From positions 372,001 to 436,000 of the forward strand of contig JBCCXD010000001.1 in the NCBI GenBank assembly GCA_039192165.1: DNA of 64,000 nt, read 5' to 3'. The first letter of the stretch is position 1. Every line of letters begins with the position of its first letter. Below, in pieces: positions 42,617 through 51,041 of the stretch. Below the pieces are notes generated by a model, which was not told the DNA's origin, did not search any database, and worked only from the letters and a program-made list of their open reading frames with translations. The translations under genes and the position numbers were made by a program. This DNA comes from Dinoroseobacter sp039192165 (GTDB taxonomy: Bacteria; Pseudomonadota; Alphaproteobacteria; Rhodobacterales; Rhodobacteraceae).

Positions 42617-43861
42617 ATGATGATGAAATCTCTGAAAATGACCGTCGCAGCACTTGCTCTGTCGGCGGGCGCCGCACAGGCCGCGGACGTAGAAGTCCTG
42701 CACTGGTGGACGTCTGGTGGCGAAGCTGCCGCGCTGAACGTCCTCAAGCAGGACCTCGAAACCCAAGGCATTGGCTGGCAGGACATGCCGGTTGCCGGCG
42801 GTGGTGGCACCGAGGCGATGACCGTGCTGCGGGCCCGCGTGACCGCAGGCGACGCCCCGACGGCTGTCCAGGCGCTTGGCTTCGATATCCTCGACTGGGG
42901 CAACCAGGGCGCACTGGCGAACCTCAACGAGCTGGCCGCGAAAGAAGGCTGGGACGATGTTGTTCCAGAAGCACTGCAGGCATTTGCAAAGGTCGACGGC
43001 AAGTGGATCTCGGCGCCTGTAAACGTGCACTCCACGAACTGGGTCTGGGCCAACAAGTCGGTTCTCGACGCCAACGGAATTGCCGTTCCCACCACCTGGG
43101 AAGAGTTCACCGCTGCGGTTGAAACGCTCAAAGCAGCCGGTGTAACCCCGATTGCCCATGGGGGTCAGGCCTGGCAGGACGCCACTGTGTTCGACGCGGT
43201 AGTCATGTCCACGGGCGGCTCTGACTTCTACAAGTCCGCGTTCGTTGATCTGGACGAGGATGCGCTTGGATCGGCGACCATGCAGGAAGCATTTGACCGC
43301 ATGGCCTTTATCCGTGCCAACGTCGACGAGAACTTCTCGGGCCGCGACTGGAACCTCGCAACCGCAATGGTCATCAACGGCGAAGCCGGTTTTCAGATGA
43401 TGGGCGACTGGGCCAAGGGTGAATTCCTGAACGCGGGCAAAACCCCGGGTGAGGACTTCCTGTGCTTCCGTTTCCCGGGCACTGGCGACACCGTCACTTT
43501 CAACGCGGACCAGTTCATGATGTTTGACCAGGGCGGCACCGTGTCGGACGAGCAGGCAGCGCTTGCATCCGCAATCCTGTCCCCGGGCTTCCAGATTGCC
43601 TTTAACAAGGTGAAAGGCTCGGTACCGGCGCGGACTGACGTCGATGGCTCCGATCTGGACGCCTGCGGCCAGCAAGGCATGAAGGATCTTGCCGCAGCAG
43701 CTTCTTCCGGCAAGCTTTTCGGCTCGATGGCTCATGGGCACGCAGCACCTGCGGCCGTAAAAAATGCCGTCTATGACGTTGTGACTGCGCACTTTAACGG
43801 CGAGTACGACAGCGAGACTGCTGTTCAGGAGCTCGTCGACGCGGTGTCCATCGCAAAGTAA
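42617..43861 (+). CDS. Sugar ABC transporter substrate-binding protein (CUT1)
   Basis: 414 aa with a signal peptide (MMMKSLKMTVAALALSAGAAQA). The mature start ADVEVLHWWTSGGEAAALNVL and the whole length match glucose/mannose-type binding proteins (GtsA-like) of the CUT1 class; they bind mono- or disaccharides in the periplasm. GGGAGGA gives a good ribosome site. A strong hairpin separates it from the permease genes, typical for making extra binding protein. The real ligand may not be glucose, given the oxidative enzymes downstream. Confidence 0.92.
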   Translation: MMMKSLKMTVAALALSAGAAQAADVEVLHWWTSGGEAAALNVLKQDLETQGIGWQDMPVAGGGGTEAMTVLRARVTAGDAPTAVQALGFDILDWGNQGALANLNELAAKEGWDDVVPEALQAFAKVDGKWISAPVNVHSTNWVWANKSVLDANGIAVPTTWEEFTAAVETLKAAGVTPIAHGGQAWQDATVFDAVVMSTGGSDFYKSAFVDLDEDALGSATMQEAFDRMAFIRANVDENFSGRDWNLATAMVINGEAGFQMMGDWAKGEFLNAGKTPGEDFLCFRFPGTGDTVTFNADQFMMFDQGGTVSDEQAALASAILSPGFQIAFNKVKGSVPARTDVDGSDLDACGQQGMKDLAAAASSGKLFGSMAHGHAAPAAVKNAVYDVVTAHFNGEYDSETAVQELVDAVSIAK

Positions 43862-43877
43862 GCGCAGCCGCGCTTTC

Positions 43878-43904
43878 GGTCAGGCCGCTGCGCGCGGCCT
43901 GACC
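43878..43904 (+). other. Intercistronic hairpin between binding protein and permease genes
   Basis: GGTCAGGCCGC (43878-43888) and GCGGCCTGACC (43894-43904) form a perfect 11-bp stem with loop TGCGC. No T-run follows, so it likely protects the upstream mRNA from 3' decay and sets a higher level of binding protein than permease, as in other ABC operons. Confidence 0.7.
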
Positions 43905-43934
43905 CTCTGAACGACCAGACAGAGGGAGGGGGCC

Positions 43935-44885
43935 ATGGCTATGGCAGACATCCCGCGCGGGCAAAGCTCAGCCGGCGCGCCGGAGAAAGATTTCCGAACC
44001 AAGTTGCAGGAGTGGCTTCCGAAGCTGGTCCTTTCACCATCCCTCGCGTTGGTAGGCATATTCGTTTACGGCTTTATTATCTTTACAGTTTACCTGTCCT
44101 TCACAGACAGCCGCATCCTGCCCTTCGTCGGGGCAGACGGCCAGCCGACCTATGACCTGATCGGGTTTGCCAACTACGAGAAGCTGTTCCGCCTTTCGCA
44201 TTGGGAAATCGCCCTGACAAATATGGCGGTCTTCGCCGGGCTTTATATCGTTGTGTGCACGGCGATCGGCCTTATGCTGGCGATCTTTCTGGACCAGAAA
44301 ATTCGCGGCGAAGGGCTTTTGCGCCCGCTCTACCTGTATCCGATGGCGCTGAGTTTCATCGTGACGGGCACCGCATGGAAGTGGTTTCTCGACCCAGGGA
44401 TCGGCCTTGAAAACATTATGATCTCGTGGGGATGGGAAAGCTTCACCTTCGACTGGATCAAAAACCGCGACTTCGCGATCTACACCATTGTCATTGCGGC
44501 GGTCTGGCAGACGTCTGGCTTCGTGATGGCGATGTTTCTGGCCGGCCTGCGCGGGATCGATAACGAGATTCTGAAAGCAGCTCAAATGGACGGGGCGTCG
44601 AACTGGAACCTCTACCGGAGGATAATCATCCCGCAACTGCGCCCCGCGTTTTTGTCGGCCTTTGTGATCCTGTCGCACCTTGCGATCAAAACCTTTGACC
44701 TTGTGATTGCAATGACCGGCGGCGGTCCGGGCCGCGCCACGGAACTGCCGGCGACTTTCATGTATTCCTACACCTTCAGCCGGAACCAGATGGGCATCGG
44801 CGCCTCGTCTGCGGTGATCATGCTGATGACCATCGCGGCGATTATGGTGCCCTATCTCTACGCCGAATTGCGGGAGAAGAAGTGA
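43935..44885 (+). CDS. Sugar ABC transporter permease 1 (MalF-like)
   Basis: 316 aa with six or more membrane helices (for example LALVGIFVYGFIIFTVYLSF, VFAGLYIVVCTAIGLMLAIFL, AFLSAFVILSHLAIKTFDLV). The EAA loop that docks on the ATPase is EILKAAQMDGASNWNLYRRIIIPQLRP. Start ATG at 43935 with GGGAGGG upstream; a second ATG two codons later is possible. Translationally coupled to the second permease. Confidence 0.92.
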   Translation: MAMADIPRGQSSAGAPEKDFRTKLQEWLPKLVLSPSLALVGIFVYGFIIFTVYLSFTDSRILPFVGADGQPTYDLIGFANYEKLFRLSHWEIALTNMAVFAGLYIVVCTAIGLMLAIFLDQKIRGEGLLRPLYLYPMALSFIVTGTAWKWFLDPGIGLENIMISWGWESFTFDWIKNRDFAIYTIVIAAVWQTSGFVMAMFLAGLRGIDNEILKAAQMDGASNWNLYRRIIIPQLRPAFLSAFVILSHLAIKTFDLVIAMTGGGPGRATELPATFMYSYTFSRNQMGIGASSAVIMLMTIAAIMVPYLYAELREKK

Positions 44886-45766
44886 TGGCCGTCGCAAGCT
44901 CAGATACCGCCATTCGCACGGGCCGCATCACGCGCACCTTTCTTTATCTGGTGCTGATCCTGTTCGCGCTGTTCTACATGCTGCCGCTTTACGTCATGCT
45001 GGTGAATTCGGTCAAACCGCTGTCCGAGATCACTGGCGGGGGCATGATGTCCCTGCCCCAGGTCTGGACACTGGAGCCCTGGAGCAAAGCCTGGAACTCC
45101 GCCCAGATCGGGGTCGAGCCGACTGGCCTTGCCCCCTATTTCTGGAACTCTATCAAAATGGTTGTTCCGGCAGTGGCCATCTCTACCGTGCTCGGCGCTC
45201 TGAACGGCTATGTGCTGACCAAGTGGCGCTTCAAGTACGATACAATCCTGTTCGGACTGATGCTGTTTGCCTGCTTCATTCCGTTCCAGATTGTTCTGAT
45301 CCCGATGGCCCGGATCCTGGGTGAGCTGGGGCTCGCCGGCAGCACCGCGGGTCTGGTTCTCGTGCACGTGGTCTACGGCATCGGGTTCTCAACTCTGTAT
45401 TTCCGGAACTACTACGCCGCCTTTCCGACCGAGCTGGTACGGGCGGCGCAGATCGATGGTGCAGGCTTTTTCCAGATCTTCTGGCGAATCCTGCTGCCTT
45501 CGTCCGGGCCGATCACCGTGGTCTGCGTCATCTGGCAGTTCACCAACATCTGGAACGACTTCCTGTTCGGCGCCTCTTTCGCCAGCGGCGGCGGCGCTCC
45601 GATGACCGTGGCGCTGAACAACCTCGTGCAAAGCTCCACCGGTGTGAAGGAATACAACGTTCACTTTGCTGGCGCGATCCTCGCCGCGCTTCCCACTCTT
45701 CTCGTCTACATAGTCGCAGGGCGCTACTTCGTCCGCGGTCTGATGGCCGGCTCCGTGAAAGGATAG
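44885..45766 (+). CDS. Sugar ABC transporter permease 2 (MalG-like)
   Basis: 293 aa from the ATG at 44885, which shares a base with the previous stop (TGATG); a GTG one codon earlier is also possible. It has MalG-type helices (FLYLVLILFALFYMLPLYVMLVNSVKPLSE at the start) and the EAA loop ELVRAAQIDGAGFFQIFWRILLPSSGP. With permease 1 it forms the membrane channel. The ATPase gene begins 4 bp downstream. Confidence 0.92.
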   Translation: MAVASSDTAIRTGRITRTFLYLVLILFALFYMLPLYVMLVNSVKPLSEITGGGMMSLPQVWTLEPWSKAWNSAQIGVEPTGLAPYFWNSIKMVVPAVAISTVLGALNGYVLTKWRFKYDTILFGLMLFACFIPFQIVLIPMARILGELGLAGSTAGLVLVHVVYGIGFSTLYFRNYYAAFPTELVRAAQIDGAGFFQIFWRILLPSSGPITVVCVIWQFTNIWNDFLFGASFASGGGAPMTVALNNLVQSSTGVKEYNVHFAGAILAALPTLLVYIVAGRYFVRGLMAGSVKG

Positions 45767-45770
45767 TCCG

Positions 45771-46886
45771 ATGGGTTTTCTTGATATCGATAACGCAACC
45801 AAGTCGTACGGCGCCGTAGAGGTTCTGCACAAAGTGGACATCGCCGTCGAAGAGGGCGAGTTCCTGGTCCTGGTCGGCCCTTCGGGCTGTGGCAAATCCA
45901 CCCTGCTGAACATGATCGCGGGGCTGGAGGAGATCACAAGCGGCGAAATCCGCATCAAAGACAACGTGATGAACGGGGTCCACCCGTCCAAGCGCAACAT
46001 TGCGATGGTGTTCCAGTCCTACGCGCTTTACCCCAATATGAGCGTCGGGCAGAACATCACCTTCGGGCTTGAGATGCATGGCACCCCGAAGGAGGACCGC
46101 GACGCAGCGCTCAAGGACGTCTCGAAGCTTTTGCAGATCGAGCAGCTTCTGGACCGCAAGCCCGGCCAGCTTTCGGGCGGTCAGCGCCAGCGGGTCGCCA
46201 TGGGGCGCGCGCTTGTGCGGAACCCGGATGTGTTCCTGTTTGACGAGCCTCTTTCGAACCTCGACGCCAAGTTGCGTGTGGACATGCGGACCGAGATCAA
46301 GAAACTGCACCAGAAGCTCGGGACAACGATTGTCTATGTGACCCACGACCAGATCGAGGCGCTCACACTGTCAACCCGGATCGCAGTGATGAACGGCGGA
46401 TATGTTCAGCAGCTGGGCACCCCGAAAGAGATCTACGACAACCCCGCGAACCTGTTTGTTGCCACGTTCATGGGCTCCCCGTCCATGAACCTGATGGATG
46501 TCAAAGTGCGGGCCAACGGAAACGCGATCTTCGCGGAGACCACCAACGACGCAGGGGATGCGATTTCGCTGACTTTCGCGAATCCGTCTGAAGAGCTGAA
46601 AGCCCATGACGGCAATACGATCACGCTGGGGATACGGCCAGAGGCGATCACCGATCCCGATGGCGCAGACCGTGGGTCCAGCCATGTCGAAACTGTGGAG
46701 AACTCGGTCATGGTGACAGAGCCCGCCGGGTCCGACACCTTCGTGACCACCACTCTGGGCGGCACGGAATGCATCGCACGTCTGCGCGCAGACGCCGATG
46801 TGCAACCGGGCCAGCGCGTGCCCTTCGCCATCAACATGGAAAAGGCCGTGGCGTTTGACCCCAAAACAGAGGCTCGGATCAACTGA
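45771..46886 (+). CDS. Sugar ABC transporter ATPase (UgpC/MalK-like)
   Basis: 371 aa. Walker A GPSGCGKST (about 37-45), Q-loop FQSYALYPNMSVGQN, signature LSGGQRQRVAMGRAL (about 134), Walker B VFLFDEPLSNLDAKLR, switch histidine in VTHDQIEALTL. The C-terminal third is an OB-like MOI/TOBE regulatory domain typical of CUT1 ATPases. It completes a full importer with the three preceding genes. Its stop overlaps the next gene start (TGATG), linking import to the first GMC oxidoreductase. Confidence 0.94.
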   Translation: MGFLDIDNATKSYGAVEVLHKVDIAVEEGEFLVLVGPSGCGKSTLLNMIAGLEEITSGEIRIKDNVMNGVHPSKRNIAMVFQSYALYPNMSVGQNITFGLEMHGTPKEDRDAALKDVSKLLQIEQLLDRKPGQLSGGQRQRVAMGRALVRNPDVFLFDEPLSNLDAKLRVDMRTEIKKLHQKLGTTIVYVTHDQIEALTLSTRIAVMNGGYVQQLGTPKEIYDNPANLFVATFMGSPSMNLMDVKVRANGNAIFAETTNDAGDAISLTFANPSEELKAHDGNTITLGIRPEAITDPDGADRGSSHVETVENSVMVTEPAGSDTFVTTTLGGTECIARLRADADVQPGQRVPFAINMEKAVAFDPKTEARIN

Positions 46887-48379
46887 TGCAGGCGGATGTG
46901 CTTATCATCGGATCAGGCATGGGCGGGGCCACACTGGCCGCCGCCCTCGCCCCGACGGGTGCGCGCATCGTCATCCTTGAGCGCGGCGAACGGCTGCAGG
47001 CATCGCCAAAAACCCGCGATCCTTTTTCTGTGTTTAAATTTGGAACGTTCCGATCCGGCGAGACCTGGGACACGCCCGACGGCAAAGCCTTCGATCCTGG
47101 AAATTACTACATGGTCGGAGGAAACTCGAAGTTCTATGGCGCGGTGATGTTTCGCTACCGCGAGGCGGATTTTGCAGAGATCGCCCATCTTGACGGAACG
47201 TCCCCGGCGTGGCCCGTGGCCTATGACGTCTTTGCGCCCTGGTACGACGCGGCGGAGGAGATGTACGCGGTGCGTGGCGCACGGGGCCTTGAGCCGACCG
47301 ACCCTGACGGGCCTGCCTATCCGCACGCGCCGGTACCGCACGAGCCCGCGATAGCAGACGCCGCACGTCGCCTTGCCGCCCAGGGACTGACGCCCGCGTC
47401 CCTGCCACTCGCCGTTGATCTTCAGGCCTGGCTGGAGGGCGGCGAGACCGGGTGGGACGGCTATCCGGATACGGGCACCGGGAAGAAGGATGCAGAAAGC
47501 GTCGGCATTGCCCGCGCGCTTACCTATGACAACGTGACCCTGGAGACGGGATGTCAGGTGACACGCCTCGAAACCGACAGCTCAGGCCGCATTGCACAGG
47601 TCAGCTTCACTCGACACGGCGCCGCACAAACCGCCACCGCCAAGATCGTGGTTCTGTCCGCCGGGGCGGTAAATTCCGCAGCACTCCTGCTGAAATCAGC
47701 CAATGACAACTTCCCGACCGGACTTGCCAACCGGTCAGACCAGGTCGGGCGCAATTTCATGAACCACAACTGCACTGCAATGATGGCGCTGCACCCCTTT
47801 CGAAAAGTTTCAACGATCTATCAGAAAACATTGTATCTGAACGATTTTTACCTCTCCGGAGGTGAAGACGACACGCCACTGGGAAACGTCCAGCTGCTGG
47901 GGAAAATCACGCCGGAAATCCTCCGATGCGTCAGCGCGACACCGGCATTTGCCGCAGGCTGGATCGCAAACCGCTCTCTGGACTGGTACCTGATGTCCGA
48001 GGACCTGCCATTATCGGAAAGTCGCGTAACGGTGCGGGGCGATCGCATTGTACTGGACTGGCAACGCACCAATTGGTCCGCGCATAAAACACTGATCCGA
48101 CGCTTTAGGTCAGTGCTTAAGGCCGCAGGGTATCCCATTGTTCTACATCAGAGTTTTGATCGGTCTACGCCATCTCATCAATGCGGCACGGTGCGCTTTG
48201 GGGCAGACCCGGACAGGGCGCCGCTGGACCTGAATTGCCGGGCGCACCAGCATGCGAACCTGTTTGTCGTTGATGCGAGTTTCCTGCCAACCTCGGCCGC
48301 CGTGAACCCGGCGCTTACCATAGCCGCCAACGCCTTGCGCGTGGCCGATTATATCGCCAGGACGGAGCTTGCAGCATGA
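46886..48379 (+). CDS. GMC-family FAD oxidoreductase 1
   Basis: 497 aa. FAD dinucleotide fold at the N terminus (ADVLIIGSGMGGATLAAALAPTGARIVILERG), then GGNSKFYGAVMFRYREADF. The C-terminal active-site part has SHQCGTVRFGADP (His) and LPTSAAVNPALTIAANALRVADYI (Asn), the His-Asn pair seen in pyranose-dehydrogenase-like and glycoside 3-dehydrogenase-like GMC enzymes. No signal peptide, so it is cytoplasmic and acts after import. It probably oxidises a ring hydroxyl. It is coupled to the ATPase (TGATG) and to the SDR (ATGA). Confidence 0.88.
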   Translation: MQADVLIIGSGMGGATLAAALAPTGARIVILERGERLQASPKTRDPFSVFKFGTFRSGETWDTPDGKAFDPGNYYMVGGNSKFYGAVMFRYREADFAEIAHLDGTSPAWPVAYDVFAPWYDAAEEMYAVRGARGLEPTDPDGPAYPHAPVPHEPAIADAARRLAAQGLTPASLPLAVDLQAWLEGGETGWDGYPDTGTGKKDAESVGIARALTYDNVTLETGCQVTRLETDSSGRIAQVSFTRHGAAQTATAKIVVLSAGAVNSAALLLKSANDNFPTGLANRSDQVGRNFMNHNCTAMMALHPFRKVSTIYQKTLYLNDFYLSGGEDDTPLGNVQLLGKITPEILRCVSATPAFAAGWIANRSLDWYLMSEDLPLSESRVTVRGDRIVLDWQRTNWSAHKTLIRRFRSVLKAAGYPIVLHQSFDRSTPSHQCGTVRFGADPDRAPLDLNCRAHQHANLFVVDASFLPTSAAVNPALTIAANALRVADYIARTELAA

Positions 48380-49131
48380 AGCGGACAGTCCTCGTCACCG
48401 GCGGTCAGCGTGGGATCGGTCTGGCAGTCGCGCAAGCCCTGCAAGGGGCGGGATTTCAGGTTGCGATTTCATCTGAGCACCCAGACGACAGTGCCGAGGT
48501 CACTCAAGCCCTCAGCACCCTGCCCGATGCGCACCATTACTCGCACGATCTCAACGATGTGCCTGGCGTACCTGCACTTCTTGACCGGATCGAAGCGGAG
48601 CTGGGTCCGGTGACGACCCTGGTTTCGAACGCGGGAGTTCCAGCCCGGGTACGGGGCGATATGCTCGACGTCTCGACAGCAAATTTTGACTTCACCCTTG
48701 GCATCAATCTGCGCGGAGGGTTCTTCCTGGCTCAGGACGTAGCCCGACGTATGTTGGCCCGCAAAAGTGACACCTATCAGGCGCTTGTGTTTGTTACATC
48801 AGTGAGCGCCGAAATGGTGTCGCCCGAGCGCGCCGAATACTGCCTGTCAAAAGCTGCCGCGGCGATGATGGCGCAGCTTTATGCGGCGCGGCTCGCCGAG
48901 GCCGGCATCGGCGTCTATGACATTCGTCCTGGCATCATCGAGACCCCTATGACCAGCGGGGTACGAGACACATATACTGCACGCATAGAAGACGGTCTTG
49001 TCCCGGCGCGGCGTTGGGGCCAGCCACAAGACATCGCTTCCACCGTACTTCCACTCGTCACCGGGCAGATGGCCTTCGCCACCGGCGCGGTCATCCCTGT
49101 GGATGGCGGGCTTTCCATACAGAGGCTTTAA
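48376..49131 (+). CDS. Short-chain dehydrogenase/reductase
   Basis: 251 aa, start overlapping the GMC-1 stop (ATGA). Classical SDR: cofactor motif VTGGQRGIGLAVAQAL, NAG motif SNAGVP, catalytic Ser in VTSVSAEMV and YCLSK (Tyr/Lys), then a FabG-like end (GAVIPVDGGLSIQRL). NAD(P)-dependent alcohol or ketone conversion in the sugar-type pathway. Substrate unknown. Confidence 0.9.
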   Translation: MKRTVLVTGGQRGIGLAVAQALQGAGFQVAISSEHPDDSAEVTQALSTLPDAHHYSHDLNDVPGVPALLDRIEAELGPVTTLVSNAGVPARVRGDMLDVSTANFDFTLGINLRGGFFLAQDVARRMLARKSDTYQALVFVTSVSAEMVSPERAEYCLSKAAAAMMAQLYAARLAEAGIGVYDIRPGIIETPMTSGVRDTYTARIEDGLVPARRWGQPQDIASTVLPLVTGQMAFATGAVIPVDGGLSIQRL

Positions 49132-49134
49132 AAG

Positions 49135-50727
49135 ATGGCCGAGACATATGACTTCATCATCGTGGGCGGCGGCAGCGCGGGGTGCGTGCTGGCCGCGCGG
49201 CTGAGCGAGGACCCGAACGCGCGCGTTCTGCTGTTGGAAGCCGGAGGCCGCGACTGGAACCCGCTGTATGCCATGCCTGCGGGTTTTGCGAAGATGACAA
49301 AGGGGATCGGCAGCTGGGGGTATCACACAGTCCCGCAGAAGCATCTGGGCGACCGCATTCTGCGGTTTACGCAAGCAAAGGTCATGGGCGGCGGATCGAG
49401 TGTAAACGCGCAAATCTACACGCGCGGTCATCCGCTTGACTACGATGAGTGGCGGCAGATGGGCTGCGAGGGCTGGAGCTACGAAGACGTGTTGCCCTAC
49501 TTCAAAAAATCCGAGCACAACGACACCTATGACAACGAATTTCACGGAAAAGGCGGGCCGCTTGGGGTCTCACAACCGTCGGCGCCGCTGCCGATTTGTG
49601 AAGCCTACTTCAAAGCTGCGGGGGAGCTGGGCATTCCCCACAACAAGGACCTGACGTCGGACACGCCTGACGGTGTCGGATATTATCAGCTAACCCAACG
49701 GCTTGCGCGTCGATCCTCAACCTCTAAAGCGTTCATCGACCCGGTGCGCTATCGTCAAAATCTCACCGTCCGCGAGAAAGTTCAGGTCGCGAAGCTTGCT
49801 GTCGAGAATGGCCGCGCGTCTGGCGTGGTCTTACAAGATGGCAAGACGATCCGGGCGACAACTGAGGTGGTTCTGACATCGGGCGCGTTCGGTTCTCCGA
49901 AGCTCTTGATGCTGTCGGGGATCGGTCCTGCGGACCACCTGCGCGATGTCGGGATCGATGTGCTGGTGGATCAGGCAGAGATCGGCAGCAATCTGCAGGA
50001 CCATCTGGATCTGTTCACAATCTGCGAGTGCACCGGCGATCATACCTATGACAAATACGCCAAGCCACATTGGTCTGTGCTGGCAGGCATCGAGTATATC
50101 TTCAACAAAACCGGACCTGTGGCGTCTTCGCTCTTTGAGACCGGAGGGTTCTGGTACGCGGACCCGAATGCGCGATCGCCGGACATCCAGTTCCATCTTG
50201 GGCTTGGGTCCGGCATCGAAGCGGGCGTTGAGAAAATGACCAACCCCGGCATCACTTTGAACTCTGCTTATTTGCGGCCGCGGTCACGCGGCACACTCAG
50301 ACTGAGCTCATCCAATCCCGGCGCTGCTCCACTTATCGATCCGAATTACTGGGCAGATCCCCATGACCGGGACATGTCGATCAAAGGACTGAAACTCGCG
50401 CAGGAGATAATGGCGCAACCGGCGCTCAAGGCGTTTGTTATGCGCCCGGTCCTTCCCGGCCCTGAGATCAAAACCGAACAGGACTACTTCGATTTCGCTG
50501 TCGCCAATGCGAAGACTGACCACCACCCCGCGGGCACCGTGCGCATGGGGGCCGAAGACACCGCGCCGCTCGACATCCGGTTGCGCCTGCGCGGCATAGA
50601 GGGACTGCGGGTCGCCGACGCCTCCGTGATGCCCCGCCTGGTGTCCTCAAACACAAATGCTCCCACCATCATGATCGCCGAGAAATGCGCTGACATGATC
50701 AAAGAAGACAATGGGTTAAGCCAATGA
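49135..50727 (+). CDS. GMC-family FAD oxidoreductase 2 (choline-dehydrogenase-like)
   Basis: 530 aa, a typical-length GMC enzyme of the choline/alcohol dehydrogenase type. FAD site FIIVGGGSAGCVLAARLSEDP, signature GGGSSVNAQIYTRGHPLDYDEW near 85, and TDHHPAGTVRMGAED with the catalytic His, then VSSNTNAPTIMIAEKCADMI with the second active residue (Asn). It oxidises a primary or secondary alcohol, and electron acceptors vary in the family. It overlaps the next gene by four bases. Confidence 0.92.
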   Translation: MAETYDFIIVGGGSAGCVLAARLSEDPNARVLLLEAGGRDWNPLYAMPAGFAKMTKGIGSWGYHTVPQKHLGDRILRFTQAKVMGGGSSVNAQIYTRGHPLDYDEWRQMGCEGWSYEDVLPYFKKSEHNDTYDNEFHGKGGPLGVSQPSAPLPICEAYFKAAGELGIPHNKDLTSDTPDGVGYYQLTQRLARRSSTSKAFIDPVRYRQNLTVREKVQVAKLAVENGRASGVVLQDGKTIRATTEVVLTSGAFGSPKLLMLSGIGPADHLRDVGIDVLVDQAEIGSNLQDHLDLFTICECTGDHTYDKYAKPHWSVLAGIEYIFNKTGPVASSLFETGGFWYADPNARSPDIQFHLGLGSGIEAGVEKMTNPGITLNSAYLRPRSRGTLRLSSSNPGAAPLIDPNYWADPHDRDMSIKGLKLAQEIMAQPALKAFVMRPVLPGPEIKTEQDYFDFAVANAKTDHHPAGTVRMGAEDTAPLDIRLRLRGIEGLRVADASVMPRLVSSNTNAPTIMIAEKCADMIKEDNGLSQ

Positions 50728-51032
50728 TTCGACACATCGTTCTGACCAAATTCTCCCCCGGCACGCCGGAGGAACGGATTGCAGAGATCTACTCCGGACT
50801 TGCCTCAGTCGCTGAACGACTGTCGGGCGCCTCGGGCTTTGTCGGAGGCAAGTCAGAAAGCCCTGAAAAAATCGAGCGGGGCTATCTGCATGGCTTCACT
50901 ATCGACTTCGACGATTGGGACGCGCTGGCCCGTTATGCAGAGGATCCGGAGCACCAGGGCTACGGCGCGCAACTGATCGAGAATGCCGTCGGCGGTGTTG
51001 ACGGCATTCTCGTGCTGGATATCGAGAGCTAA
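50724..51032 (+). CDS. Dabb (stress-responsive alpha/beta-barrel) family protein
   Basis: 102 aa. It starts MIRHIVLTKFSPGTPEERIAEI and has the Dabb ferredoxin-like pattern with GFTIDFDDWDALARYAEDPEHQGY. These form dimeric barrels with a central pocket; relatives include polyketide cyclases and enzymes that act on unstable carbonyl compounds. It overlaps the GMC-2 gene by four bases (ATGA) and is 9 bp before DUF993, so it is clearly part of the pathway. It is a candidate for isomerising or cleaving a keto intermediate; that is inference. Confidence 0.85.
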   Translation: MIRHIVLTKFSPGTPEERIAEIYSGLASVAERLSGASGFVGGKSESPEKIERGYLHGFTIDFDDWDALARYAEDPEHQGYGAQLIENAVGGVDGILVLDIES

Positions 51033-51041
51033 GGAGATGAC

